A stretch of DNA of 64,000 bases, from the NCBI GenBank assembly GCA_937890825.1, contig CALADS010000007.1, positions 25,479 through 89,478 of the forward strand, in the 5' to 3' direction. The stretch is from an uncultured Bacteroides sp. GTDB taxonomy: Bacteria > Bacteroidota > Bacteroidia > Bacteroidales > Bacteroidaceae. Below the pieces are notes generated by a model. The model saw only the letters and a list, made by a program, of their open reading frames with translations, searched no databases and was not told the DNA's origin. Positions 8,570 through 16,614 of this stretch are shown in pieces (position 1 is the first letter of the stretch; every line of letters starts with the position of its first letter). The position numbers were made by a program, and so were the translations under genes.

Positions 8570-11500
8570 TTAATCTTCCTTGACACTGTCTATACGTTCT
8601 TCGTCTACATACCACAAAAATCCGTTGATTTGATAAGTATCATATCCCATACGTCGAATTAGCTTCATGTATTCCTGAACCTGTGTAATGTAGCTTTTTC
8701 TAGGCTTACCGAACTTGAAGTCCACGATGACAATTTCTTTATTTCTCATCATTACACGGTCTGGTCTGCGGCTGTGCAGACTATCATTTTCCATCCATAT
8801 AATATTACATTCGTTGAAAATCTGCCAACTGCCTGCATACCAGTCTTTCACTTGTGGCAGCGATAGGGCACGATGTGTCCATTCACGTAGTTCGTTTTCT
8901 TGTTCTTTGCTGCCGATTACCCCTTCAAATACTAGTTTGGTCAAAGCTTCATCTATATCCCGTTCGGTATGTATAGCAGAAAAAAGCGTATGTAATAATC
9001 GTCCTCGTTGTATGAACCGTTTCGGCGATTCTTCTTCACGGATGCCTGCTATAAAATCCGCCGATCGGTTCGATTGTCTGAATTCCATATCATGCCGCTT
9101 GCTTGTCAGTTTCACAGGCAGTTTTTCAGGCTTTATCTGTAACTTATTCAGTGAAGAAGTCGTATCTTGTACTCCGGTTTGTTCAGAGACACATAAATCT
9201 CCACCTTCATAGATATTCTCTTCTTCCCGCCATTCAGCACCAGTTTGCTTAGCTACGGCAGGCAGTGTGGCAGCCAACAACTCACTCATAGTATTCTTTT
9301 GATTGTCGCGTGTCCAGATGATCAAGTTCTTTTCGGCTCGTGTAAAGGCCACATAAAGCAGGTTTAGGTTGTCTACCCAAAGCTGAAGTCGCTCATGCAG
9401 GTAGTGTTTTCTATAAATAGATTCTGCCATGACAGCAGAATAATTTACAGGAACCAAGTCGAGTGCGTTAAATGGTTTTACTTCAGGCGCACACCACACC
9501 AACTGATTGTTGGTTTCATTCTCCATCTTCCAATCACAGAATGGCAGTAATACGGTATGAAATTCCAGTCCTTTTGATTTATGTATGGATAAAATCCGTA
9601 TACCTTCCACCTCACCGCTAGCGATGGTCTTTCTACACAAGGTTTCATTCCAATAATTTAGAAATGAAGTGAGATCAGAAGAGTGTTCTTGCAAATAGTC
9701 GATAACGGCATCAAAAAAAGCAAATAGATAAGCTTCCTGGTGGGGTATCCGGTTTATCTGAAAAATATCCAACAGTTCTTCCAGCAGTTCGTAGAGTGGC
9801 ATCAACCTAAGCTCATCAAATCTAGTTGTGAAAGATGGAGGCAATGTATCTTCACTTTCCGAGAGAAGCGGACATGTCAACTGCAATTCATATTGGGCAA
9901 TACTCTCTTGTGGATTAGACAGCAGACGTAGTGCATTGATCAACGTTGATACAGCCGCAGAAGAGTCAAGACGGAAAGCTTCATCCGATACAATATTCAG
10001 TTGCAGCTCTTTGTCAAAATAGTCTGCGATAAGCGGAATGTTTCTGTTTTTACGCACCAGAATGGCGATGTCGTGCTGTTGCACACCAGATGCCAATAGT
10101 CGTTCTACTTCTTGTCCTAAGGCATGCAATGTCTGTTCCATGTAGTCCTGTGAATCGTCGCCAGTAATAAAAGAAGTCTTGATGTACCCCTTGTTAACGG
10201 CTTTGGGCGATTGTTGCACAACATCAGCATAAGCCTCTTTCAGCGGTATACATTCTTCGTGTAATTCGGTCTGGTGTTTTTCATTCAAGTAACCGACGGC
10301 TTCTGTAAAGAAGGAATTATTGAACTGAATGATGTTTGCCTCACTGCGTCTGTTGGTAGTCAGCGTCTTTATCTGAATCAAAGAGGAGTTTAAGGCAAAA
10401 AAGTCTTCATCATTTTCAGCAGGGTCTGTTTGCTTGCCTAAATTGTTCAGAATGCTCCAATCACCGTTTCTCCAGCGGTAGATAGATTGCTTCACATCAC
10501 CCACTATCAAGCTGTCGGCACCTTGCGAAAGTCCTTCCAACAGCAATAGACGGAAGTTTCCCCATTGCATACGGCTGGTATCTTGAAATTCATCAATCAT
10601 GACAGTTTGAATATTTGCTCCTAGCTTCTCGAATACAAAGGAAGAGTCCCCTTCGCCTACCAGGCGGTGCAGTAGCGCATTGGTATCTGATAGCAGGAAA
10701 CGGTTATGTTCCTTATTCAACAAGCGTACCTCCTCGTCAATGTGGTTAAGCAGTTGCAGTTTGTTTAAGTGCTGCAGAGATAAACGTACACTGTTTACAG
10801 TCTGGTTGCGCACAGGACGCAGTTTCTCAGCTTCCTGTAATAGCGGTATCAGTTCTTCGCCAGCCAATCGTACGATTTCGTTTTTGCGGGCTGAAGTCTT
10901 ACTGCTCCAATTTTGTGCATTCTCCAGCGCTTTGCTTAGCGTGGCATTTAGCACATCTTTATCAGTAAGCCGTCCATCTCTCAACTTCCGGAAATAACTT
11001 CCAATTCCTTTGGATCCACCCTTTAAATCGTCCGGGTACAGTCCATGGCTTTCCAGGATACCTTCAAATTGCTCACTGAACCCTTTCATTTGTTCCAGCG
11101 CATCAGTTTCTTGTTCACGCAGCGCGTCTTTATAGAGCGGTATGTAGTTGGCATCGTGCAGCTTTATTCGCAGCATTTCTCCCCGCTCTATATAACCTTC
11201 GTTAAATATATTTTGTCCAAATGATTTTATTTCTTCCGACACGTTCCAACGTTTGTCATTGGCTATACGTTCATTGATATAGTCTAGCAGCCAAGCCAAT
11301 ACAGGTGAAGTAGGAGTAAGCTTTTCTATCAAGCTGTCTACCGCCTCATCGAGTACCTCTGCATTATTCAGTTCTATGTTTAAGTTTGGGCTTAGTTCCA
11401 GTTCCCTGGCCAGATTACGCATGACGGATTGAAAGAACGAGTCGATGGTTTCCACCCGGAATCGGCTATAATCATGCAGTATGTTTTGCAGGGCTTGTCC

Positions 11501-11767
11501 GGCACGCTTTCTCAGTTCCTCATCCGGCAGATGGCATTGCTGACGAATGTGGTTCAGGTATGCTTCGGAAGCGGTATCACCTTTCCAGATGCCATAGAGT
11601 TGCTGCAAGATGCGTTCTTTCATTTCGGTAGTCGCCTTGTTGGTAAAGGTTACCGCTAAAATTTGCCTGTATGCGTAGGGATTCAGTACCAGGTGTTTGA
11701 TGTATTCTACAGCCAGTGTAAATGTCTTTCCTGAACCGGCAGACGCTTTATATACTAATAGTTCCAT
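8570..11767 (-). CDS. AddA-like UvrD/RecB-family helicase-nuclease
   Basis: This 1065-residue SF1 helicase with a C-terminal nuclease acts on double-strand DNA ends to start RecA-dependent repair and to degrade foreign linear DNA. Walker A is ASAGSGKTFTL at residues 8-18 at the extreme N-terminus, motif Ia is AVTFTNKATTEMKERI, Walker B is MIDEFQDTSRMQW, motif III is IVGDVKQSIYRWR, motif V-VI is ILSIHKSKGLEFHTV and LLYVAFTRAEKNL. The C-terminal PD-(D/E)XK site is RRPDRVMMRNKEIVIVDFKFGKP. It lies between the MurU-like gene (48 bases) and the AddB-like gene, all on the minus strand. Length and domain order match Bacteroidetes AddA proteins. Confidence 0.93.
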   Translation of the reverse strand: MELLVYKASAGSGKTFTLAVEYIKHLVLNPYAYRQILAVTFTNKATTEMKERILQQLYGIWKGDTASEAYLNHIRQQCHLPDEELRKRAGQALQNILHDYSRFRVETIDSFFQSVMRNLARELELSPNLNIELNNAEVLDEAVDSLIEKLTPTSPVLAWLLDYINERIANDKRWNVSEEIKSFGQNIFNEGYIERGEMLRIKLHDANYIPLYKDALREQETDALEQMKGFSEQFEGILESHGLYPDDLKGGSKGIGSYFRKLRDGRLTDKDVLNATLSKALENAQNWSSKTSARKNEIVRLAGEELIPLLQEAEKLRPVRNQTVNSVRLSLQHLNKLQLLNHIDEEVRLLNKEHNRFLLSDTNALLHRLVGEGDSSFVFEKLGANIQTVMIDEFQDTSRMQWGNFRLLLLEGLSQGADSLIVGDVKQSIYRWRNGDWSILNNLGKQTDPAENDEDFFALNSSLIQIKTLTTNRRSEANIIQFNNSFFTEAVGYLNEKHQTELHEECIPLKEAYADVVQQSPKAVNKGYIKTSFITGDDSQDYMEQTLHALGQEVERLLASGVQQHDIAILVRKNRNIPLIADYFDKELQLNIVSDEAFRLDSSAAVSTLINALRLLSNPQESIAQYELQLTCPLLSESEDTLPPSFTTRFDELRLMPLYELLEELLDIFQINRIPHQEAYLFAFFDAVIDYLQEHSSDLTSFLNYWNETLCRKTIASGEVEGIRILSIHKSKGLEFHTVLLPFCDWKMENETNNQLVWCAPEVKPFNALDLVPVNYSAVMAESIYRKHYLHERLQLWVDNLNLLYVAFTRAEKNLIIWTRDNQKNTMSELLAATLPAVAKQTGAEWREEENIYEGGDLCVSEQTGVQDTTSSLNKLQIKPEKLPVKLTSKRHDMEFRQSNRSADFIAGIREEESPKRFIQRGRLLHTLFSAIHTERDIDEALTKLVFEGVIGSKEQENELREWTHRALSLPQVKDWYAGSWQIFNECNIIWMENDSLHSRRPDRVMMRNKEIVIVDFKFGKPRKSYITQVQEYMKLIRRMGYDTYQINGFLWYVDEERIDSVKED

Positions 11768-11815
11768 ATTGATTGTTACGTGTACGATGAGGATTGTTCC
11801 ACTAGATTTACTCTT

Positions 11816-12559
11816 TTATTTAGCCGACAGCATCCATTTTTCCGCCTCTTCTAAGGTGTCTGGTTTACCGATATCATACCATTGCAGGTGTGTGGGGCAG
11901 TAGCCCGTGATGCGAGTTTGCTGACACACTGATAAATAAAATGGGATGATGGAAAACTTATCTCCCCACTGGGAAGAATCCATGGCTGCAAACAGAGATG
12001 GAGAAAACACATGTACACCGCAAAAGGCATAGAGCTGGTGGACGTCAGGTGTGAATACAAAGTTGTCCGGGCGGGTTTCTCCTGTAGATTTATTCATCCA
12101 TCCGCAAAGCAGTTTTTTTTGATTGAACACCAGGTATCGCGATGTTTCTCTATGATTTACCAGAAGAGTTGCTTCCACCTGCTTCTGAAGGTGGAAATTA
12201 TACAGTTCTCTTAAGTCTACATCCGTCAGAATGTCAGCATTATGTACTAAAAACGGTTCGCCTCCATCCAAGAATGTACGTGCCTTACGTATGCCTCCGC
12301 CAGTATCCAGTAATTTTCCACGTTCGTCGCTGAAATGTATGTCGATGCCAAACGATTGATTCGCATGTATAAAATCTATAATTTGTTCTCCCAAATGATG
12401 AATATTGATAGTAATGTCGTTGCATCCTGCCTCTTTAAGACGCAGGATAACACGTTCCAGCATGGGCTTCCCGCCGACAGGAACCAATGCTTTGGGCATA
12501 TGGTCTGTAAGAGGGCGGAGCCGAGTGCCTAGTCCGGCTGCAAATACTAGAGCTTTCAT
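11816..12559 (-). CDS. MurU-like nucleotidyltransferase (NDP-sugar pyrophosphorylase)
   Basis: The 247-residue protein has the nucleotide-binding signature FAAGLGTRLRPLTDHMPKALVPVGGKP at residues 7-33 of sugar-1-phosphate nucleotidyltransferases, and VHNADILTDVDL as the metal-binding stretch. It sits eight bases after the fused kinase-RapZ gene. In the AmgK-MurU route known from Pseudomonas and described in Tannerella, AmgK phosphorylates MurNAc at carbon 1 and MurU forms UDP-MurNAc, recycling peptidoglycan and bypassing fosfomycin-sensitive synthesis. The neighbour makes that role likely here, but the sugar specificity is inferred from context; mannose-1-phosphate or glucose-1-phosphate enzymes share the fold. 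Confidence 0.85.
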   Translation of the reverse strand: MKALVFAAGLGTRLRPLTDHMPKALVPVGGKPMLERVILRLKEAGCNDITINIHHLGEQIIDFIHANQSFGIDIHFSDERGKLLDTGGGIRKARTFLDGGEPFLVHNADILTDVDLRELYNFHLQKQVEATLLVNHRETSRYLVFNQKKLLCGWMNKSTGETRPDNFVFTPDVHQLYAFCGVHVFSPSLFAAMDSSQWGDKFSIIPFYLSVCQQTRITGYCPTHLQWYDIGKPDTLEEAEKWMLSAK

Positions 12560-12567
12560 GATGTTTT

Positions 12568-13986
12568 TTAATCTAAGATGCTGTGAATATTTTGTTCTCG
12601 ATGTTCCAGAATAATTTTTATGCCAAATTTCTGATGCAGATGTTCGGCCAATCGCTGTGCACTATAGACGGAGCGATGTTGTCCGCCAGTACAGCCGAAA
12701 CAAACAGACAGATTGGAAAACCCCCGTTCTATATAGCGTTCTACAGAGGCGTCTACCAGACCGTACACATGTTCCAGAAAACGGATGATTTCTCCGTCGT
12801 TTTCTAGAAAATCTATAACCGGCTTGTCCAGTCCGGTAAGTGACTTGTAGCGATCGTATCTGCCGGGATTATGTACGGCTCTGCAATCAAATACAAACCC
12901 TCCACCGTTGCCCGACGGGTCTTCCGGTATACCTTTCTTGTAAGAAAAGCTTTTTACATTGACTACCAATGTACTGGCGGGTGAACTGGCAAACTGCGGT
13001 AATTCTGTTAGTTGCCTGAGTACACTGCATAAATACGGGTATTCAGGGAAGGAATCAGTCAGAAGTTTTCTTAAATTAGCGATGGCATAAGGAATGCTTT
13101 GCAGAAAGTGTTTTTTCTTTTCAAAATATCCTCGGAAACCATAGGCACCCAACACCTGCAAGGTGCGAAACAGTACGAAGTGTTTCAGCTGGGCATAGAA
13201 CTCGTCATCATCTACTGTAGTATAGCGTTGGAGTTCATCCAAATATTCCGACAGTAATTCCTGACGGATTTCATCCGTGAAATTAGCCTTTGCCTGCCAT
13301 AAGAACGAAGCTATGTCATAGTAATAAGGTCCTTTTCTTCCTCCTTGAAAGTCTATGAACCATGGTTGGCTTTCATGAATCATAACATTTCTGCTTTGAA
13401 AGTCACGATACATAAAAGTGGACGATTCACTCTGTAGCAGCACACGGGCTAAAGACTGATAATCATTCTCCAGCAGGTCTTCTTGAAATACGATGCCGCT
13501 AGGCTTTAGGAAACAGTATTTGAAATAATTCAAATCCCAAAAAATACACCGTTGATTAAAGGCGGGCAGCGGATAGCAGCGTGAAAAGTCAAAATCTTTC
13601 GCTCCTGCAAATTGAATGGCAGGCAACAGTCGGACAGTCTTGCGCAACAGGTCTTTTTCCATAGGTGTGTAATGCTGGGTATGCCGTCCGTTTTCTATGG
13701 CATCAAATAGAAGTGTGTCGCCTAAATCTTCTTGCAGATAAAGCATATGGTCGTCCGACACGGCTACTACCTGAGGTACAGCAATGCCTTTTTGGCGAAA
13801 ATGGGCAGCCATATAAAGGAATGCCTCGTTTTCTTCTTTCGACTCGCCGCTTACACCAATGAAAGAGGGGGTACCCGACAGCCGAAAGTAGCTGCGGTTG
13901 GAACCGGATGTAGGTAATTCAATGACAGAAGTCGGTTCGATGCCGGTGTATTTAATATAGAGTTCTTTAAGTTGTTCTGTTACCAT
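12568..13986 (-). CDS. Fusion of AmgK-like sugar kinase and RapZ C-terminal domain
   Basis: The 472-residue chain joins two domains. Residues 1 to about 310 form an aminoglycoside-phosphotransferase-fold kinase like AmgK: PTSGSNRSYFRLSG near residue 25, YLQEDLGDTLLFD for the hinge, catalytic loop MYRDFQSRNVMIH and metal motif FIDFQGGRKGP. Residues about 335-472 match the C-terminal domain of RapZ: LVVNVKSFSYKKGIPED, GGFVFDCRAVHNPGR and SVCFGCTGGQHRSVY. In E. coli the RapZ C-terminus binds glucosamine-6-phosphate and small RNA; its N-terminal P-loop kinase domain is absent here. With the MurU-like gene eight bases downstream, a role in MurNAc recycling with amino-sugar sensing is a reasonable inference. 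It is the first gene of the run that ends with AddAB. Confidence 0.88.
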   Translation of the reverse strand: MVTEQLKELYIKYTGIEPTSVIELPTSGSNRSYFRLSGTPSFIGVSGESKEENEAFLYMAAHFRQKGIAVPQVVAVSDDHMLYLQEDLGDTLLFDAIENGRHTQHYTPMEKDLLRKTVRLLPAIQFAGAKDFDFSRCYPLPAFNQRCIFWDLNYFKYCFLKPSGIVFQEDLLENDYQSLARVLLQSESSTFMYRDFQSRNVMIHESQPWFIDFQGGRKGPYYYDIASFLWQAKANFTDEIRQELLSEYLDELQRYTTVDDDEFYAQLKHFVLFRTLQVLGAYGFRGYFEKKKHFLQSIPYAIANLRKLLTDSFPEYPYLCSVLRQLTELPQFASSPASTLVVNVKSFSYKKGIPEDPSGNGGGFVFDCRAVHNPGRYDRYKSLTGLDKPVIDFLENDGEIIRFLEHVYGLVDASVERYIERGFSNLSVCFGCTGGQHRSVYSAQRLAEHLHQKFGIKIILEHREQNIHSILD

Positions 13987-14027
13987 TATCGAGTTAGTTT
14001 TGCGATTCTTGATTTATATTGTAGTTA

Positions 14028-14035
14028 CAAAAATA
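14028..14035 (-). promoter_or_regulatory. -7 promoter element of the AmgK-RapZ/MurU/AddAB run
   Basis: On the minus strand this reads TATTTTTG (TAnnTTTG). The implied transcript start is near 14021, giving a leader of about 35 bases before the ATG at 13986. Confidence 0.5.
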
Positions 14036-14055
14036 AGAAATAAAATCAGGAAAGC

Positions 14056-14088
14056 CTTGTTTCTTTCAGAAACTTTTTACTACCTTTG
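14056..14088 (+). promoter_or_regulatory. Promoter of the tRNA-Gly gene
   Basis: A -7 element TACCTTTG at 14081-14088 is preceded at 21 bases by CTTG (14056-14059), one base off the TTTG -33 consensus. The implied start lies about 15 bases before the tRNA, which fits a single tRNA transcription unit. Confidence 0.6.
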
Positions 14089-14110
14089 CCGCATACAAGA
14101 AATGGGATTT

Positions 14111-14183
14111 GCGGCAGTAGCTCAGTTGGTAGAGCATCAGCTTCCCAAGCTGAGGGTCGCGGGTTCGAGCCCCGTTTGCCGCT
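14111..14183 (+). tRNA. tRNA-Gly (anticodon CCC)
   Basis: The 73-base sequence folds as a full cloverleaf. Acceptor GCGGCAG pairs with TTGCCGC, the D arm carries AGCTCAGTTGGTAGAGC, the anticodon stem TCAGC/GCTGA closes the loop TTCCCAA with anticodon CCC, and the T stem GCGGG/CCCGT closes TTCGAGC. The discriminator base is T, as expected for bacterial glycine tRNA. The 3' CCA is not encoded. It decodes GGG. Confidence 0.96.
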
Positions 14184-14193
14184 CACATTGATA

Positions 14194-14230
14194 AAGAGGG
14201 AGTTACAAATTAAAGGTAACTCCCTCTTTT
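14194..14230 (+). terminator. Intrinsic terminator of the tRNA-Gly gene
   Basis: A 13-base perfect stem AAGAGGGAGTTAC / GTAACTCCCTCTT with a nine-base loop is followed by T residues, 11 bases after the tRNA. Confidence 0.85.
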
Positions 14231-14258
14231 ATATTGGTTATCACTTAATTGATATGAT

Positions 14259-14522
14259 ATGAAAAACTGGAGAGAAATCAGGCAGGACATTAAAGAGGCT
14301 ATGGAAGATGCATTCTACGACTGTAAGGTGAAGTATTACAAACCGAAGGATGGTGATTATGCTTATTTTAAAGTTGAAATAGACGACCTGCTTGTGACGG
14401 AAACCGAGGTAGAATCCGCCCTGGAAGAAGTTATGGTACATCATGTTTTAGAACCAGAGTGGTACAGAGAGGGAGAGGTTCATTTAATAGCCTATTGGGA
14501 TGATGGTGAGTGTGAATTTTAA
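14259..14522 (+). CDS. Small acidic conserved-type hypothetical protein
   Basis: I do not recognise this 87-residue protein. It is very acidic and soluble, with no signal peptide or membrane segment. The N-terminal part is helical (MKNWREIRQDIKEAMEDAFY), then come short strand-like segments YYKPKDGDYAYFKVEIDDL, a helix TETEVESALEEVM, and an acidic end YWDDGECEF. It lies between two intrinsic terminators, so it is probably transcribed alone. Coding status rests on a clean frame filling the space between the terminators and on normal codon use; its function is unknown. Confidence 0.7.
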   Translation: MKNWREIRQDIKEAMEDAFYDCKVKYYKPKDGDYAYFKVEIDDLLVTETEVESALEEVMVHHVLEPEWYREGEVHLIAYWDDGECEF

Positions 14523-14541
14523 TTAGAGCATACATGGATAA

Positions 14542-14580
14542 ATAAAATAGCCTGCATTGTGTTTTTGCAGGCTATTTTAT
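14542..14580. terminator. Bidirectional terminator
   Basis: A perfect 14-base stem ATAAAATAGCCTGC / GCAGGCTATTTTAT with A-rich and T-rich flanks lies between the small hypothetical gene and the convergent GMP synthase gene, and can serve both strands. Confidence 0.85.
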
Positions 14581-14601
14581 TATGCGCTCAAAGGCTTTAT
14601 T

Positions 14602-15909
14602 TTATTCCCATTCGATGGTTGCATTCGGCTTCGGCGACATATCGTAGCAGACACGGTTCACATTTTTCACTTCTTTAAGAATGCGGTCCGTAATCTTCAT
14701 CAAGATAGGCCAGTCCACCGGTTCGATGGTAGCTGTCATGGCATCCACCGTATTGACTGCACGGATAATTACCGGCCAGTCGAAAGAACGGGCATTATCG
14801 CGCACACCCACTGACTTGAAGTCGGGCACCACGGTAAAGTATTGCCATACCTTCTTGTCCAATCCGGCTTTCTGGAATTCTTCGCGCAAGATAGCATCCG
14901 ACTCACGGACAGCTTCCAAACGGTCGCGTGTAATGGCCCCCAAGCAGCGTACACCCAGACCAGGACCAGGGAACGGCTGGCGGTAAACCATTTCATAAGG
15001 CAAGCCCAGTTCCAAACCGCAGGCACGTACTTCGTCCTTGAACAACTGACGTAGCGGTTCCACCAATTCAAATTTCAAGTCTTCGGGCAGACCACCTACA
15101 TTGTGATGTGATTTTACCATCTTGGCAGTCTTCGTGCCACTTTCCACGATGTCGGGATAGATGGTACCTTGTCCTAAGAAATCGATACCGTTCAGCTTGC
15201 GTGCCTCTTCTTCGAACACACGGATAAATTCGCCGCCGATGATTTTACGCTTCTGTTCCGGATCAGCTACACCGGCCAGTTTGGTCAGGAAGCGTTCAGT
15301 CACATCACAGTAAATCAGGTTTGCCTTCAGCTGGTTGCGGAATACTTCCACCACATCTTCTGATTCACCTTTACGCATTAAACCATGGTTCACATGCACA
15401 CATACCAAATTATCGCCAATAGCCTTGAGCAGCAAAGCAGCTACTACCGAGCTGTCTACACCCCCCGACAAAGCCAGCAATACCTTCTTGTCGCCTACCT
15501 GACGGCGCACCAGTTCAACTTGGTCGGCCACGAAATTCTTCATGTTCCAATTGGTTTCAGCGTGGCAAGTATCCAGTACAAATCCCTTCACTGCTTCCTT
15601 CACCGCTTCCATATCATCAGTAAAGGCAGGAAGTTTCACTTCGCAAAGGGCTTTGTCATGGCCGGCAGCCATCACCGGAATACCCAATTCATAAATACCC
15701 GGAAGTACATCAATCTCCACTCCGTCGATGACATTGTTCGGACCTCCATTAATAATAATACCCTTTACATTGGGTAACGCCTTCAGTTCATCTACTGTAA
15801 TATCGTGAGGATAAATCTCACTATATACTCCTAACGCACGGATGGCACGAGCCACCACCGTGTTTTCATGACTACCCAGGTCAAGAATGACAATCATATC
15901 CTGTTTCAT
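14602..15909 (-). CDS. GMP synthase homologue with eroded, cysteine-less glutaminase domain
   Basis: The 435-residue protein has a complete GuaA synthetase half: ATP-pyrophosphatase loop LALSGGVDSSVVAALL, the region QPFPGPGLGVRCLG, and the GuaA C-terminus ending KPNATIEWE. The N-terminal class I glutaminase domain is recognisable at ILDLGSHENTVVARAIRALGVYSEI and GIIINGGPNNVIDG, but where normal enzymes have GICYGMQ with the nucleophilic cysteine this one has PVMAAGHDKALC, and about 80 residues including the His-Glu pair are missing. Normal GuaA is about 510-525 residues. It should not hydrolyse glutamine itself, so it may use ammonia or a separate amidotransferase. The synthetase side looks intact. 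A normal guaA may exist elsewhere in the genome. Confidence 0.9.
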   Translation of the reverse strand: MKQDMIVILDLGSHENTVVARAIRALGVYSEIYPHDITVDELKALPNVKGIIINGGPNNVIDGVEIDVLPGIYELGIPVMAAGHDKALCEVKLPAFTDDMEAVKEAVKGFVLDTCHAETNWNMKNFVADQVELVRRQVGDKKVLLALSGGVDSSVVAALLLKAIGDNLVCVHVNHGLMRKGESEDVVEVFRNQLKANLIYCDVTERFLTKLAGVADPEQKRKIIGGEFIRVFEEEARKLNGIDFLGQGTIYPDIVESGTKTAKMVKSHHNVGGLPEDLKFELVEPLRQLFKDEVRACGLELGLPYEMVYRQPFPGPGLGVRCLGAITRDRLEAVRESDAILREEFQKAGLDKKVWQYFTVVPDFKSVGVRDNARSFDWPVIIRAVNTVDAMTATIEPVDWPILMKITDRILKEVKNVNRVCYDMSPKPNATIEWE

Positions 15910-16614
15910 CTGATTATAAATCTAAAAAATTATGTATTGTTTTAGTTGCTGTTCTCAAAATTTGGTGTAAAGTTAGTAAAAAAAGAATTTCGTGATGAAT
16001 CAGAACCCGCAAAAAAAATCATTTTTCTCCTGGATACCTTGTTTTTGCTATACTTATATAGCAATTCTGCAACTAAAAATAGATTTTATACTTACAGTAT
16101 AAACCCATGGGAATGTGGATAATTAGTTGCCTTTAGTGCTTTCGAATCGGCCTTCCATACCTTCTCCTGAAGATATGTTGTTATTCTCTTGCATAGCCCT
16201 CAGTTCACCTTTCACCCCTTTCATCTTGATTATCAGGAGGTGAATGGTGAATGGTGAAGGATAGGATTTTTTGGGAACAGTGAGTGAAAAGTACTGCCTG
16301 TTTCTGAAATTTTTATGGCATTAGAATTTATTTTTATGCCGTTAGATTTTTTCTGATGGTATCCGATGAAATTTTACCTGTAGGTTTGCGGATTTTTCTC
16401 CATGGATTCGGCTCCGTAAATGACAGCTTTCTGAGTCCAAATCCATGGACTTTTCATCCTGAATCCATGGACGGATAATTCCTTCTCCTTGGTGCGAAAA
16501 ATTAAACACTTCAAAGGTCGACTCTGATAGATTTTCGCTGATTATATTTGCAAAAAAACTTGACTTCAGCTTTTTCGTGCAGTATATTTGCTCCCTGTTT
16601 AAATCTAACTCTTT
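15910..16614. other. 705-base gene-free region with repeats before the VapE-type gene
   Basis: No convincing gene is seen here. Two -7-like TATATTTG elements lie at 16543-16550 and 16583-16590 ahead of the VapE-type gene. The palindromic core TCCATGGA occurs three times, at 16399-16406, 16442-16449 and 16464-16471; the last two sit in direct copies of AATCCATGGAC 22 bases apart. A short tandem repeat GGTGAATG at about 16231-16255 faces inverted TTCACC-type copies just upstream near 16204. These look regulatory or relic, but I can assign no function. Confidence 0.5.

Noticed and set aside
15910..16140. Possible purine riboswitch upstream of the GMP synthase gene
   Set aside because: I could not find the paired P1-P2-P3 core or the conserved loop bases of the purine aptamer.
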